A stretch of DNA of 64,000 bases from Subdoligranulum sp. (GTDB lineage Bacteria; Bacillota; Clostridia; Oscillospirales; Ruminococcaceae), in assembly GCA_004555405.1 (NCBI GenBank), contig SFIE01000002.1:62001-126000 (forward strand). Reading direction: 5' to 3'. The notes beneath the pieces are model-generated. The model ran no database searches. It was given only the letters and a program-made list of their open reading frames with translations, and was not told the DNA's origin. Positions 43,501 through 52,220 of this stretch are shown piece after piece; position 1 is the stretch's first letter, and each line of letters opens with the position of its first letter. Position numbers and translations under genes: made by a program.

Positions 43501-44154
43501 TTATGCCTCGGGGGCATCGGGGTCATTGTCCAGATAGCCGTAGGGCAAAACATCCACGGCCTCCACGATCTTATCGCGCATCCACATGGCGGTGTCACAC
43601 TGCACGGTATAGCCGCAGCCGGGGTCAGCCATCCAATCCTCCGGCTTGTGCTGGGGAATGGCGTGCTGGGCCAGCATATTCATCAACACGCCGCCGTGGG
43701 TCACGCAGGCGGCCTCGGTGGTGCCGGTTTTCATCATAAACTCAAACATCTGCATCAGCACCTCACCGCTGCGCTTATAAAAGGCCACGCGGTCCTCAGC
43801 GCCCTCGGGCACGGTTTTGCAGGTGGGGTCCATCCAGGCAGCAAATTCCGGGTCCTTGACCAGCTCGGTCACGGGTCTGCCCTCAAACTTGCCGAAATTC
43901 ATCTCTTTTAAATTGGTGATCTCATAGGTGTGCCTGGCCTCAGGGAAAAGGATCTCGGCGGTTTCCTTAGCGCGCAGCAGGGGCGAAACAAAAACCGTAT
44001 CCACACGGGGATAGACAAAATCCTTGCACAGGGTCTTCAGCTGGGCGCGGCCCTCGGCGCAAAGGGGCAGATCGGTGGCGCTGCCCACATACAGCCCGTC
44101 TAAATTGCCTTGGGTAAGCCCGTGGCGGATCAAATGCAGTTTATAGTATTTCAA
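43501..44154 (-). CDS. Histidine phosphatase family protein
   Basis: 217 aa. LHLIRHGLTQGNLDGLYVG is the phosphohistidine motif (RHG), and the second histidine lies in CVTHGGVLMNML. The family covers phosphoglycerate mutase-like phosphatases such as cobalamin and sugar-phosphate enzymes; the substrate is not determined here. A TTG at 44154 is the likely start: GGAGG lies eight bases upstream, and no ATG gives the right N-terminus. A further in-frame TTG at 44169 sits upstream of that ribosome site. Confidence 0.88.
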   Translation of the reverse strand: MKYYKLHLIRHGLTQGNLDGLYVGSATDLPLCAEGRAQLKTLCKDFVYPRVDTVFVSPLLRAKETAEILFPEARHTYEITNLKEMNFGKFEGRPVTELVKDPEFAAWMDPTCKTVPEGAEDRVAFYKRSGEVLMQMFEFMMKTGTTEAACVTHGGVLMNMLAQHAIPQHKPEDWMADPGCGYTVQCDTAMWMRDKIVEAVDVLPYGYLDNDPDAPEA

Positions 44155-44330
44155 AATCGCAGCCTCCAATGGTTACAAAAAGATTACAAACGAATTTTGC
44201 GGGAACTTTACGCTTTTTACAAAACACAACATTTAGGGCTCTGCCGCCCACAAGGGGGCATATATCCGCTTTTTGTGGTGAAATGGGCAAAAATGGCAAA
44301 ATTAGCAGGCGAATCTTGGCATTTTATGTA

Positions 44331-44359
44331 TTTACAAAGTGTTTTCCCTGTTTTATAAT
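44331..44359 (+). promoter_or_regulatory. Promoter of the XRE regulator gene
   Basis: TTTACA (44331-44336), 17 bases, TATAAT (44354-44359). Confidence 0.8.
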
Positions 44360-44432
44360 TTACCATAAGTAATGATGACAGGCAATAGGGGAAGTGCCCC
44401 TTTTTTTAAAAAAACAAGGATGGAATCGTTTT

Positions 44433-45128
44433 ATGGAATTCAGTCGGATCATCACGCTGCTTCGTAAGGAGCGCGGGATCACGCAAAAGCAGGCTGCGCA
44501 GGATCTGGGCGTTTCGCAGGCGCTGCTTTCTCACTACGAAAAAGGAATCCGAGAGTGCGGCTTGGATTTTGTGGTGCGTGTGGCAGATTACTATGGGGTG
44601 TCCTGCGATTATCTGCTGGGCCGCAGTGCCGAGCGCACCGGCCAAACCCTTTCGGTAGAGGATATTCCCAACCCTGAAAGCGTAAAGGATAATGTATACC
44701 GGGGCAGTGTGCTGCCCACCATGAATAAAAAGCTGATTGCCAACAGCATGAATATTTTGTTCGACAAACTGGCCGCCTGCAACGATAAGGCCATCACCAC
44801 CGAGGTGAGCGCCTATCTGATGCTGGCCGTGTACAAAATGTTCCGCCTGATGTATTCGGCGCACCCGCGCAATGCACAAAGCCTGTTCAGCGTATCGGCC
44901 ACCCGTTGGCAGGGCTACAGCAGCGCTGCCATGCAAACCTGCGAGGCCAATGTAAGCGCAGCGCTGGCGGGCGAAGAGCTGGAGGAAGGCAAGCCATTTA
45001 AGGATGTGGAACGCCTTGGCATGACCACCGAAACGCTGAGCCGCGAATATCCCATGTTTGCCAGCAGCCTTTTGAACCTGATCAAAACCAGCGAAAAGCA
45101 GATCGGCGCCCAGAACGCCGGCCACTGA
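44433..45128 (+). CDS. XRE-family transcriptional regulator
   Basis: 231 aa. Residues 5-60 are a cro/C1-type helix-turn-helix (IITLLRKERGITQKQAAQDLGVSQALLSHYEKG), ending in the frequent YGVSCDYLLGR. The C-terminal 160 residues are helical and may sense a ligand or dimerise; I do not recognise the domain. The start at 44433 is preceded by AAGGATGG. It is monocistronic, and no target gene is evident; the phosphatase gene on the other strand shares its upstream region. Confidence 0.88.
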   Translation: MEFSRIITLLRKERGITQKQAAQDLGVSQALLSHYEKGIRECGLDFVVRVADYYGVSCDYLLGRSAERTGQTLSVEDIPNPESVKDNVYRGSVLPTMNKKLIANSMNILFDKLAACNDKAITTEVSAYLMLAVYKMFRLMYSAHPRNAQSLFSVSATRWQGYSSAAMQTCEANVSAALAGEELEEGKPFKDVERLGMTTETLSREYPMFASSLLNLIKTSEKQIGAQNAGH

Positions 45129-45139
45129 AAGCAAAATCA

Positions 45140-45187
45140 AAAGCGGGGAGAAGCTCCTGTACCTCAAGGCTTCTCCCCGCTTTTTTC
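45140..45187. terminator. Terminator between convergent regulator genes
   Basis: AAGCGGGGAGAAGC and GCTTCTCCCCGCTT arms, TTTTTT on the plus side. Confidence 0.85.
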
Positions 45188-45199
45188 ATGCGCACAGCC

Positions 45200-45451
45200 T
45201 TACAGTTGGCCGATCTTTCGGCGGCAGGCGGCACAGATATGCGCCGAGCCGAAAACCGCCACATCGTCGCTGATCTCACCGCAAAAATCGCAGGCTCCGG
45301 CAGGGTGGTATTTTTTTAAAAGAATATAATCGCCATCCACAAACATTTCCAACGGGGTGTTCAGGTCGATCTTCAGGCTTTTGCGCAGTTCAACGGGCAG
45401 CACGATGCGCCCCAGTTTATCCATTTTGCGAACGATTCCGGTTGATTTCAT
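45200..45451 (-). CDS. AbrB-family transition-state regulator-like protein with zinc-ribbon tail
   Basis: 83 aa. Residues 1-48 form an AbrB/SpoVT swapped-hairpin DNA-binding domain (STGIVRKMDKLGRIVLPVELRKSL). Cysteines 54, 57, 73 and 76 (CDFCG..CAAC) give a compact zinc ribbon absent from Bacillus AbrB. AbrB-type factors repress stationary-phase and sporulation genes. GGAGAGG lies before the ATG. A consensus promoter and a palindrome in the leader suggest autoregulation. Confidence 0.9.
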   Translation of the reverse strand: MKSTGIVRKMDKLGRIVLPVELRKSLKIDLNTPLEMFVDGDYILLKKYHPAGACDFCGEISDDVAVFGSAHICAACRRKIGQL

Positions 45452-45504
45452 TTCCTCTCCTTTTCAGGCGCCGCTTTGCGCCCCTTTGCCCCGTTTCTGG
45501 TTGT

Positions 45505-45568
45505 GAAGTGTTCTCACTTCGACACGATGCGTTGTATTTAGTATAAATACTTTATCCAAAATTGTCAA
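45505..45568 (-). promoter_or_regulatory. Promoter and palindromic leader site of the AbrB-type gene
   Basis: On the minus strand TTGACA (45568-45563), 17 bases and TATACT (45545-45540), a near-consensus promoter. GAAGTG-TTCT-CACTTC (45505-45520) is a palindrome about 20-28 bases downstream of the -10. Confidence 0.75.
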
Positions 45569-45602
45569 TAATTGGAAACTGTCGAAACTTGCCGCAAAAG
45601 CA

Positions 45603-45642
45603 AAAAATCCCCAAAACCGGCTCTAAACAGCAGGTTTTGGGG
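45603..45642 (-). terminator. trpS terminator
   Basis: CCCCAAAACC and GGTTTTGGGG arms; the minus strand continues ATTTTTT. Confidence 0.9.
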
Positions 45643-45703
45643 CGAAATAAAATTTTATTTAATTACAGATTGTTATATCGTGTGTCCTCAAAAGGGGCGG
45701 CGC

Positions 45704-46714
45704 TTACAGCTGCATCAGGCCAACCTTACGGTAAACTTTTTGCATGGTGCGCCCGGCAATGCGGTTTGCACCCTCGGCACCGGCGGCCAGCACGCTGTCC
45801 ACATAAGCCTTGTCGGCCACAATGCGGTTAAACTCCTGCTGGATGGGGGCAAGTGCATCAATCACGCTTTGGGCCACGGCAACCTTAAAGTCGCCATAGC
45901 CGCAGCCGTCAAACTCGCGCTCAATGGCGGCCACATCCTTGCCGGTGAACACCTGATAAATGCTCATCAGGTTGGAAACGCCGGGCTTGGCGGCAGGGTC
46001 GTAGCGCACAATGCCCTCGCTGTCGGTCACGGCGCGCTTAAACTTGCGCATAATGGTGTCGGCATCGTCGCTCATCAGGATAAAGCCGTTCACATTGGTG
46101 TCGCTTTTGCTCATCTTTTTGGTGGGCTCCTGCAGGCTCATGACCTTGGCACCCTCTTTGGTGGTGTAGCCCTCGGGCAGCACAAAGGTGTCGCTGTAGG
46201 CGCTGTTGAAGCGCTGGGCCACATTGCGGGTCAGTTCCAGATGCTGGGTCTGGTCCTGCCCAACGGGCACCAGGTCGGCATTGTAGATCAGAATATCCGC
46301 AGCCATCAGGCAGGGATAGGTGAACAGGCCGCCGTTTACATTGTCGGGGTGCTTGGCGCTTTTATCCTTAAACTGCGTCATGCGGCTCAGTTCGCCAAAC
46401 TGGGCATTGCAGCACAAGATCCAGTTCAGCTGGGTGTGGGCGGGCACATGGCTTTGCACAAACAGCAGGCTCTGCTTGGGGTCAATGCCGGCGGCCAGCA
46501 GCATGGCGGCTGCATCGCGGGTGTTGCGGCGAAGATCGGCCGGGTTCTGGCGCACGGTCAAAGCGTGCAGATCGGCCACCATATACAGGCACTCAAATTC
46601 ATCTTGCAGCTTGGCCCAGTTGCGCACAGCGCCAATATAGTTGCCCAAAGTAAAAGTACCGGTGGGCTGAATGCCGGATAAGATCCGCTTTTTGCGGGGT
46701 GTAGTTTCCTCCAT
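45704..46714 (-). CDS. trpS: Tryptophanyl-tRNA synthetase
   Basis: 336 aa, normal for bacterial TrpRS. Class I signatures are SGIQPTGTFTLGNYIGA (HIGH equivalent, residues about 13-29) and KKMSKSDTN (KMSKS). It charges tRNA-Trp in the cytoplasm. AGGAGG lies before the ATG. No T-box sequence (GGTGGNACCGCG) is visible in its leader, so control by uncharged tRNA is unlikely. A TATAAT at 46797-46792 on the minus strand may be its -10. Confidence 0.97.
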   Translation of the reverse strand: MEETTPRKKRILSGIQPTGTFTLGNYIGAVRNWAKLQDEFECLYMVADLHALTVRQNPADLRRNTRDAAAMLLAAGIDPKQSLLFVQSHVPAHTQLNWILCCNAQFGELSRMTQFKDKSAKHPDNVNGGLFTYPCLMAADILIYNADLVPVGQDQTQHLELTRNVAQRFNSAYSDTFVLPEGYTTKEGAKVMSLQEPTKKMSKSDTNVNGFILMSDDADTIMRKFKRAVTDSEGIVRYDPAAKPGVSNLMSIYQVFTGKDVAAIEREFDGCGYGDFKVAVAQSVIDALAPIQQEFNRIVADKAYVDSVLAAGAEGANRIAGRTMQKVYRKVGLMQL

Positions 46715-46838
46715 GAGAAAAGCCTCCTGTAAATTGCAACAATTCCAATGACGCCCATGGGGGCGGCGTGGGATGGTTTAATATGGATTTTATTATAGCA
46801 TACTTTTTATAAAAGAAAAGGCTTGCCGTGCCAACAGA

Positions 46839-46867
46839 TTGACAAATTGCCCGCTGGGCCTTAATAT
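46839..46867 (+). promoter_or_regulatory. Promoter of gltX
   Basis: TTGACA (46839-46844), 17 bases, TAATAT (46862-46867). Confidence 0.8.
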
Positions 46868-46897
46868 ATGTAGTATAAATCAAGAGAAAGACAAGAA

Positions 46898-46963
46898 GCA
46901 GCACCGCCGCGTATGCGGCGCTTTTGCGGGCTATTTTGCCCCATTGCAAAGCAGCGGTGCTGC
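46898..46963 (+). promoter_or_regulatory. Structured gltX leader
   Basis: GCAGCACCGC (46898-46907) pairs with GCGGTGCTGC (46954-46963), enclosing a TTTGCGGGC/GCCC..GCAAA pair. CGCCGC-GTAT-GCGGCG (46905-46920) is an overlapping small hairpin that competes for three bases. There is no T-box signature. Confidence 0.5.
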
Positions 46964-47001
46964 CGGGAAACTTTCCCCAAAAAACTTAGGAGTGGAACCG
47001 T

Positions 47002-48462
47002 ATGGCAAACAACACTGTTAGAACCCGTTTTGCACCGTCGCCCACGGGCTATATGCATGTGGGCAACCTGCGCACTGCGCTGTACACCTATCTGACGGCC
47101 AAACATCAGGGCGGCACTTTTATCCTGCGCATCGAGGATACCGACCAGGGGCGTTTGGTAGAGGGCGCAACGGATGTGATCTATAAAACCCTGCGTGAAA
47201 CCGGCATGAATTGGGACGAAGGCCCCGATATCGGCGGCCCTGTGGGCCCGTATGTGCAGAGCGAGCGCATGGGCATCTTTAAAAAGTATGCGCTGGAACT
47301 GGTGGAAAAGGGCGAGGCTTACTATTGCTTCTGCACCAACGAGCGTTTGGAAGAAATGCATCAGCAGCAGAAAGCCGCCGGTGAAATGACCCATTACGAC
47401 GGCCACTGCCGCGATCTGCCGAAAGAAGAAGTGGAGCGCCTGCTGGCTGCCGGCACCCCCTATGTGATCCGCCAGAAAATGCCCCGCGAAGGCGTGACCG
47501 GCTTTGACGATATGGTTTACGGCCATATCGAGGTGAACAACAGCGAGCTGGACGATCAGATCCTGCTGAAAACCGACGGCATGCCCACCTACAACTTTGC
47601 CAATGTGGTGGACGATCACCTGATGGGCATTACCCATGTGATCCGCGGCAGCGAATATCTGAGCAGCACCCCCAAGTACAACCTGCTGTACAAGGCTTTC
47701 GGCTGGGAGATCCCGGCCTATATCCACTGCCCGCCCGTGATGAAGGATGCCCAGAACAAGCTGAGCAAGCGCAACGGCGATGCCAGCTATCAGGATCTGA
47801 TGGCCAAGGGCTATCTGAGCGAGGCTGTGCTGAACTACCTGCTGCTTCTGGGCTGGAGCCCCGAGGGCGAGGAGGAGATCTTCAGTCTGGATGAAATGAT
47901 GAAGATCTGGAACCCTGCCCGTATCAGCAAGAGCCCTGCCATTTTTGACACTCTCAAGCTGCGGGCCATCAATGCCGAGTATATCCGCCGCCTGCCTGCC
48001 GAAAAATTTGTAGAGCTGGCGACCCCGTGGATCGACAGCGTGGTCAAGAGCAGCATCGACAAGGCCGTTCTGTGCGGCTGCCTGCAGCCTCGCTGCGAGG
48101 TGCTGAGCGATATCCCCGAGCAGCTGGATTTCATTGATGAAATGCCGGAATACGATGTTGAGCTGTACCGCAACAAAAAGCAGAAAACCACCCCCGAAAG
48201 TGCTGCCGAGGCACTGGGTGTGCTGCTGCCCCTGCTGGAAGGCGTGGAAAACTGGAACCGCGATGCCATTTTTGAGGCCTGCCGTGCCAAGGCCGAAGAG
48301 CTGGGCGTAAAGAACGGCTGGATGCTGTATCCGCTGGGCGTGGCCCTGAGCGGCAAACAGCGCACCCCCGGCGGCGGCACCGAAATGGCCGCCTATCTGG
48401 GCAAGGAAAAAACACTGGCCCGCGTGAAGGCCGCTGCCGAAAAGCTGGCTGGCGCACAGTAA
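47002..48462 (+). CDS. gltX: Glutamyl-tRNA synthetase
   Basis: 486 aa. RFAPSPTGYMHVGNLRTA (HIGH region, residues about 8-25) and NKLSKRNGDAS (KMSKS equivalent) identify GluRS. It charges tRNA-Glu; since glnS is also in the window, it need not misacylate tRNA-Gln. The zinc-binding insertion cysteines are partly present (YYCFCTNERLEE). AGGAGTGG lies before the ATG. It is monocistronic with a structured leader and its own terminator. Confidence 0.97.
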   Translation: MANNTVRTRFAPSPTGYMHVGNLRTALYTYLTAKHQGGTFILRIEDTDQGRLVEGATDVIYKTLRETGMNWDEGPDIGGPVGPYVQSERMGIFKKYALELVEKGEAYYCFCTNERLEEMHQQQKAAGEMTHYDGHCRDLPKEEVERLLAAGTPYVIRQKMPREGVTGFDDMVYGHIEVNNSELDDQILLKTDGMPTYNFANVVDDHLMGITHVIRGSEYLSSTPKYNLLYKAFGWEIPAYIHCPPVMKDAQNKLSKRNGDASYQDLMAKGYLSEAVLNYLLLLGWSPEGEEEIFSLDEMMKIWNPARISKSPAIFDTLKLRAINAEYIRRLPAEKFVELATPWIDSVVKSSIDKAVLCGCLQPRCEVLSDIPEQLDFIDEMPEYDVELYRNKKQKTTPESAAEALGVLLPLLEGVENWNRDAIFEACRAKAEELGVKNGWMLYPLGVALSGKQRTPGGGTEMAAYLGKEKTLARVKAAAEKLAGAQ

Positions 48463-48488
48463 GCGCAGATCCTTTATAAATGACCCAA

Positions 48489-48526
48489 ACGATCCGCTGC
48501 CGGAGTGATCCGGCAGCGGATTTTTT
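48489..48526 (+). terminator. gltX terminator
   Basis: GATCCGCTGCCGGA and TCCGGCAGCGGATT arms, then TTTTTGC. Confidence 0.9.
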
Positions 48527-48588
48527 GCTGCTTTGGCACGAACCATAAAACCCGGCAAAATCAGCCCCCAAACGATGATACCATCAAC

Positions 48589-48624
48589 AAAAAGCATTCT
48601 TTGTGTGTGCAGAGAATGCTTTTT
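48589..48624. terminator. Second perfect hairpin between gltX and spoIIE
   Basis: AAAAAGCATTCT and AGAATGCTTTTT form a 12 bp perfect stem, flanked by A and T runs, 30 bases before spoIIE. It may be a back-up terminator or part of the spoIIE leader. Confidence 0.7.
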
Positions 48625-48653
48625 GCAAAAATGTGGCAAAGGGGGATCGGGCT

Positions 48654-50882
48654 ATGCTTCGATCAAAAACCGCGCCGACACGGCTTTGCGCGGCGCTTGG
48701 GCCCTATGCGGCGCACGCGCTGGCCCTGGGCGCAGGGGGCGTGTTCAGTGCAGCGGTGCTGCCCGGCGGTGCGGCGCCGCTGGGGCTGGCGCTCACCATC
48801 GGCATTCCGGCAAGCTTTGCCCCGGCGGCCGGTTTGGGAGCGCTTTTGGGGAGTCTTGCGTTTTTGCCCATGTTTACGGGGCTGCGCCTTACCGGGGCCA
48901 TTGGGGCGGCAGTGCTGGCGCGGGGACTGGGAAAAAGCTGGTGGCTGGGGGCGGCTGCGGGCTGCGGCACGCTGATGCTGATCGAGTGTATGCTGGGCAC
49001 AGCGGCGGTGCCGTCTGACTGGCTGTGGGCGCTCAGCACGGCCCTGGGCGCAGGGGCGCTGGGCTGGGCCTTTCGGCGATGGCCGCCGGTTGCGTCGGGG
49101 CACGATGCTTTATGGCTGGCAGCTTTGGCGGCAGGCGCACAGGGGCTTGCCGTAGGCTGGCTGCAGCCGGGGGTGGTGCTGCTGGGGTTTGCGGTGCTTG
49201 CCGCGGCTGCCGGGGGCAATGCCGCCCGCACGGCGCTGCTGGGGCTTTGCATGGGGGCAGGCTGCACATTGGCATCACCGGGGCTATGCGCCGGGGCGCT
49301 GGGCCTTGTGTGCGGCGCTTTGGCCGGGGCAGTGCTGGCACCCGGCGAGCGCTTGGGGCAGGCGGCGGCGTTTCTGGCCGGGGGCCTTGGCGGCGCACTG
49401 GCCATGCAAAGCATAGACAGTGCGCTTTCTCTGGGGCTTTCGGCGGCGCTGTCGCTGTTTCTCTGGCGGGTCATACCGGCGCGCTGGCTGCCGCAGGCCG
49501 AGGAAGCGGAAGCCGAGAAGGCAAGGGCACAGGGCATCGGCCACAGCGCTGCCCGGCAGCTGGAACAGGCGGCCGGGGCGCTGGCCGACATTGCCGACAC
49601 GGTGGACAAGGTGTGCCGCAAGCTGCCGCCTCGGCAGGAAGGCTTTGACCATGTGATAGAATACACCTGCAATGAGCTGTGCGCCGCCTGCAGCAGGCGG
49701 ATGAACTGTTGGGTGGATCACTACGGCGATACCATGGAGGGAATGCTGCAGCTGCGGGAAACGCTGGAAAGCACTGCCCGGCTGGAGGTGGAGCAGCTTC
49801 CGCTGCGGTTTTGCGCCTGCCTGCACCCTGCCGAACTTTGCGCCACGCTCACGCGCGGGCAAGCGCTGCGCTGCACGCGGCGGGAAGAGCGCATTCGCTG
49901 CGCCGCCCTGCGCAGTGCGCTTACCGAGCAATACAGCGCCATGGCCGGTGCGCTGGGAGCCATGGCGGAGCAGCTGCGCACAGCAGGCGCCGAGGATGCC
50001 GCCCGGGGCAAACGGCTGGAAAAGCTGATGCAGGGCCTTGGGCTTGCACCGCTGGAATGCCGTGTTGTGCTGAACGAAAAAGGCTGGATGCAGGCCAGTG
50101 TGCTGGTGAGCCGCATCAGCCCAGGCCCCGAGGAACTGCAGCTTTTGACAGATGAGGTGAGCCGCCTGTGCCGCCGCCCCATGGAGCTGCCGCGCGTGGA
50201 AAACAGCCGTGCGGGCACGCTGCTTTCGTTTTCGGAAAAGGCGGTGTTCACCCCGTGCTTCGGCCTGGCCGGGCAGGCGGCGGGCGAGGTGAGCGGCGAT
50301 GTGGCCGAGCAGTTTTGCGATGCGTTCGGCAATGCACGCATGATCCTGTGCGATGGCATGGGCACCGGGCGCGCCGCAGCAGTGGACGGCGCTATGGCGG
50401 CCCGCCTTACCGGGCAGCTGCTGCGGGCCGGGTTTGGCAGCGGCTCGGCGGCAAGGCTGGTGAATGTGGCGCTGAGCCTGAAAAGCCAAGAGGAATCCTG
50501 CACAGCGCTGGATCTTTTGAGCGTGGATCTGTTCAGCGGGCAGGCCGAAATGTTCAAGGCCGGGGCAGCGCCCAGCTTTTTGGTGCAGGGCGGGCAGGTG
50601 AGGCTGGCCGAAGGGGCAAGCCTGCCCATTGGTGTGACCGAAAATGTGAGCAGCCGCGTGCAGCGATTTGTGATGCAGCCCGGAGATGTGGCGGTGCTGG
50701 TATCGGACGGAGTGCTGGCCGACGGCACCGAATGGGTGGTGCAGCAGTTGGAGCTGTGCGCCAAAGCGGGCAGCACGCCGCAGCAGATCGCCCAAAGCCT
50801 TGTGGAGGGCGCAGCGCGAAGGCAGCATGCGGCCCGCCCCGATGATGTGACGGCGGCGGTGCTGCGATTAGAGCATACATAA
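48654..50882 (+). CDS. spoIIE: Stage II sporulation protein E-like phosphatase
   Basis: 742 aa. About ten hydrophobic, alanine/leucine-rich segments fill residues 1-290, then a cytoplasmic linker with CNELCAACSRRMNCW, then a PP2C-type phosphatase domain (ILCDGMGTGRAAAVDGAMAAR near 566, VAVLVSDGVLADGTEW). The layout equals B. subtilis SpoIIE, which dephosphorylates SpoIIAA to activate sigma-F in the forespore. ATG 48654 follows AAAGGGGG. No other sporulation gene is adjacent. If functional it implies spore formation; the linker and membrane part are extremely GC-rich compared with neighbours. Confidence 0.9.
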   Translation: MLRSKTAPTRLCAALGPYAAHALALGAGGVFSAAVLPGGAAPLGLALTIGIPASFAPAAGLGALLGSLAFLPMFTGLRLTGAIGAAVLARGLGKSWWLGAAAGCGTLMLIECMLGTAAVPSDWLWALSTALGAGALGWAFRRWPPVASGHDALWLAALAAGAQGLAVGWLQPGVVLLGFAVLAAAAGGNAARTALLGLCMGAGCTLASPGLCAGALGLVCGALAGAVLAPGERLGQAAAFLAGGLGGALAMQSIDSALSLGLSAALSLFLWRVIPARWLPQAEEAEAEKARAQGIGHSAARQLEQAAGALADIADTVDKVCRKLPPRQEGFDHVIEYTCNELCAACSRRMNCWVDHYGDTMEGMLQLRETLESTARLEVEQLPLRFCACLHPAELCATLTRGQALRCTRREERIRCAALRSALTEQYSAMAGALGAMAEQLRTAGAEDAARGKRLEKLMQGLGLAPLECRVVLNEKGWMQASVLVSRISPGPEELQLLTDEVSRLCRRPMELPRVENSRAGTLLSFSEKAVFTPCFGLAGQAAGEVSGDVAEQFCDAFGNARMILCDGMGTGRAAAVDGAMAARLTGQLLRAGFGSGSAARLVNVALSLKSQEESCTALDLLSVDLFSGQAEMFKAGAAPSFLVQGGQVRLAEGASLPIGVTENVSSRVQRFVMQPGDVAVLVSDGVLADGTEWVVQQLELCAKAGSTPQQIAQSLVEGAARRQHAARPDDVTAAVLRLEHT

Positions 50883-50919
50883 GCGAAAAAACGCCTTGAG
50901 GCACAAAAACAGGCACAGC

Positions 50920-50977
50920 CCCGGCAGGCTTTGGGCAAGCACAGCGCGCCCTTGCAAAAGCTGCCGGGGATTTTTGA
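50920..50977 (+). terminator. Terminator after spoIIE
   Basis: CCCCGGCAG and CTGCCGGGG arms with an inner GGGCAAG/CTTGC pairing region, followed by ATTTTTG. Confidence 0.75.
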
Positions 50978-50996
50978 AAAATTCCCGAAAAAAGCA

Positions 50997-51025
50997 TTGA
51001 CAAAACAGCTGCGGTTTGCTATAAT
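50997..51025 (+). promoter_or_regulatory. Consensus promoter of tRNA-Lys
   Basis: TTGACA (50997-51002), 17 bases, TATAAT (51020-51025): both boxes and spacing are perfect. Confidence 0.9.
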
Positions 51026-51049
51026 CTAAAAGCTGTCAAATTTATACAT

Positions 51050-51125
51050 GTGCCTGTAGCTCAGCTGGTAGAGCACCTGACTTTTAATCAGGGTGCCCGG
51101 GATTCGAGTTCCCGCAGGCGCACCA
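51050..51125 (+). tRNA. tRNA-Lys (anticodon TTT)
   Basis: Acceptor GTGCCTG/CAGGCGC (one G-T pair), D arm GCTC..GAGC, anticodon stem CCTGA/TCAGG with loop CTTTTAA, T stem CGGGA/TCCCG, discriminator A and an encoded CCA. 76 nt. Confidence 0.97.
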
Positions 51126-51126
51126 T

Positions 51127-51163
51127 AAAAGCTGTTGCATATTTTGCAACAGCTTTTTTTGTA
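51127..51163 (+). terminator. tRNA-Lys terminator
   Basis: AAAAGCTGTTGCA and TGCAACAGCTTTT arms around a short loop, then TTTTG. Confidence 0.9.
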
Positions 51164-51182
51164 ACCTAAGGGAGGAATTCAA

Positions 51183-52208
51183 ATGGATCGCGCGCCTCAA
51201 AGGGAAATCGGATTGGATATTCTTCGCGGCATGGCTGCCTTTTTGGTGGTTTGTATACACTTTCCTCTGGAAGTGCGCGGCGGCAACTATTTGGATGGCC
51301 TTGCTCGTGTGGCGGTGCCGCTTTTTTTCGTATTTAGCGGATATTTTTACCAGAATACAGTAAAAAGGAACCGAGAAGCCGCCCAGATCAAAAAAATGGC
51401 AAAGATCTTTTTGGGCGGAAACCTTTTGTATTTCGCCTGGCGGGCGTGGATGCATATTCTGAATGGCACCGCAAGCGAATGGCTGAACGGCGTGTTTTCC
51501 CCCGCGGCGGTCAAGGCATTTGTTTTCAAAAATGAATCGCCCGTGGGCGTGCATCTGTGGTATCTTGGCGCGGCATTGTATGTGCTGATCCTTGTATATT
51601 TTCTCAGGAAATGCAGCCTGATGAAATGGGCCTGCATGTTGTCGATTCCGCTGTTGGTGATCAATATCTGCTTTGGAACATGGAGTACGCTGCTGCTGGG
51701 AAAAACGATCCCGAACAACTGCACCCGCAATTTTCTTTTTGTGGGGCTGCCGTTTTTCTGTATGGGATATGCGGTGTTTGCAAATCAAGAAAAACTGGCG
51801 AAGATGGTGCAGAAATATAAAAAGCTGCTTTGGCCCGCCATGGCGTTGCTGTGTGTGCTGAACTGTGCCGAGCAAATGTTTTTGTTCCGAAACGATCTGC
51901 TGGTAAATAAAGATCTTTATATCACAACGCCTTTTTTGGTTTTTGTGCTATTTGTGTATTTTGCATTTGGCTGTAAAAAATTCTTTGCGGGAAAAATGCT
52001 GGCACAGATCGGGAAAAAATACAGCTTGACTATCTATTTGCTGCAATGCATGGCAGACGAAATTCTTTTTCCCATCATTCGTGCCTGCGGTTTGCAGAAT
52101 ATTTATCTGAAGATGCACGCAGTGGTGGTTTTTGCTGTATGTCTTGGAGCGGCCGTTTTGGTTGAAAAGCTGCAAAAGCGATACAAAAATTCCGATGCGG
52201 CATATTGA
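51183..52208 (+). CDS. Acyltransferase-3 family membrane protein
   Basis: 341 aa, ten hydrophobic segments. The N-terminus GLDILRGMAAFLVVCIHF holds the R and H typical of acyltransferase-3 (OafA/YrhL-like) proteins, and VPLFFVFSGYFY is the next conserved block. They acylate cell-surface sugars or export succinylated products. The sequence is visibly more AT-rich and uses more A/T-ending codons than the genes around it, and it lies directly after a tRNA gene, both compatible with transfer. GGGAGG precedes the ATG. The target is unknown. Confidence 0.9.
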   Translation: MDRAPQREIGLDILRGMAAFLVVCIHFPLEVRGGNYLDGLARVAVPLFFVFSGYFYQNTVKRNREAAQIKKMAKIFLGGNLLYFAWRAWMHILNGTASEWLNGVFSPAAVKAFVFKNESPVGVHLWYLGAALYVLILVYFLRKCSLMKWACMLSIPLLVINICFGTWSTLLLGKTIPNNCTRNFLFVGLPFFCMGYAVFANQEKLAKMVQKYKKLLWPAMALLCVLNCAEQMFLFRNDLLVNKDLYITTPFLVFVLFVYFAFGCKKFFAGKMLAQIGKKYSLTIYLLQCMADEILFPIIRACGLQNIYLKMHAVVVFAVCLGAAVLVEKLQKRYKNSDAAY

Positions 52209-52220
52209 AAATAATACGAC

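Noticed and set aside
46715..47001. T-box control of trpS or gltX
   Set aside because: The conserved T-box sequence and a specifier loop are absent on both strands.
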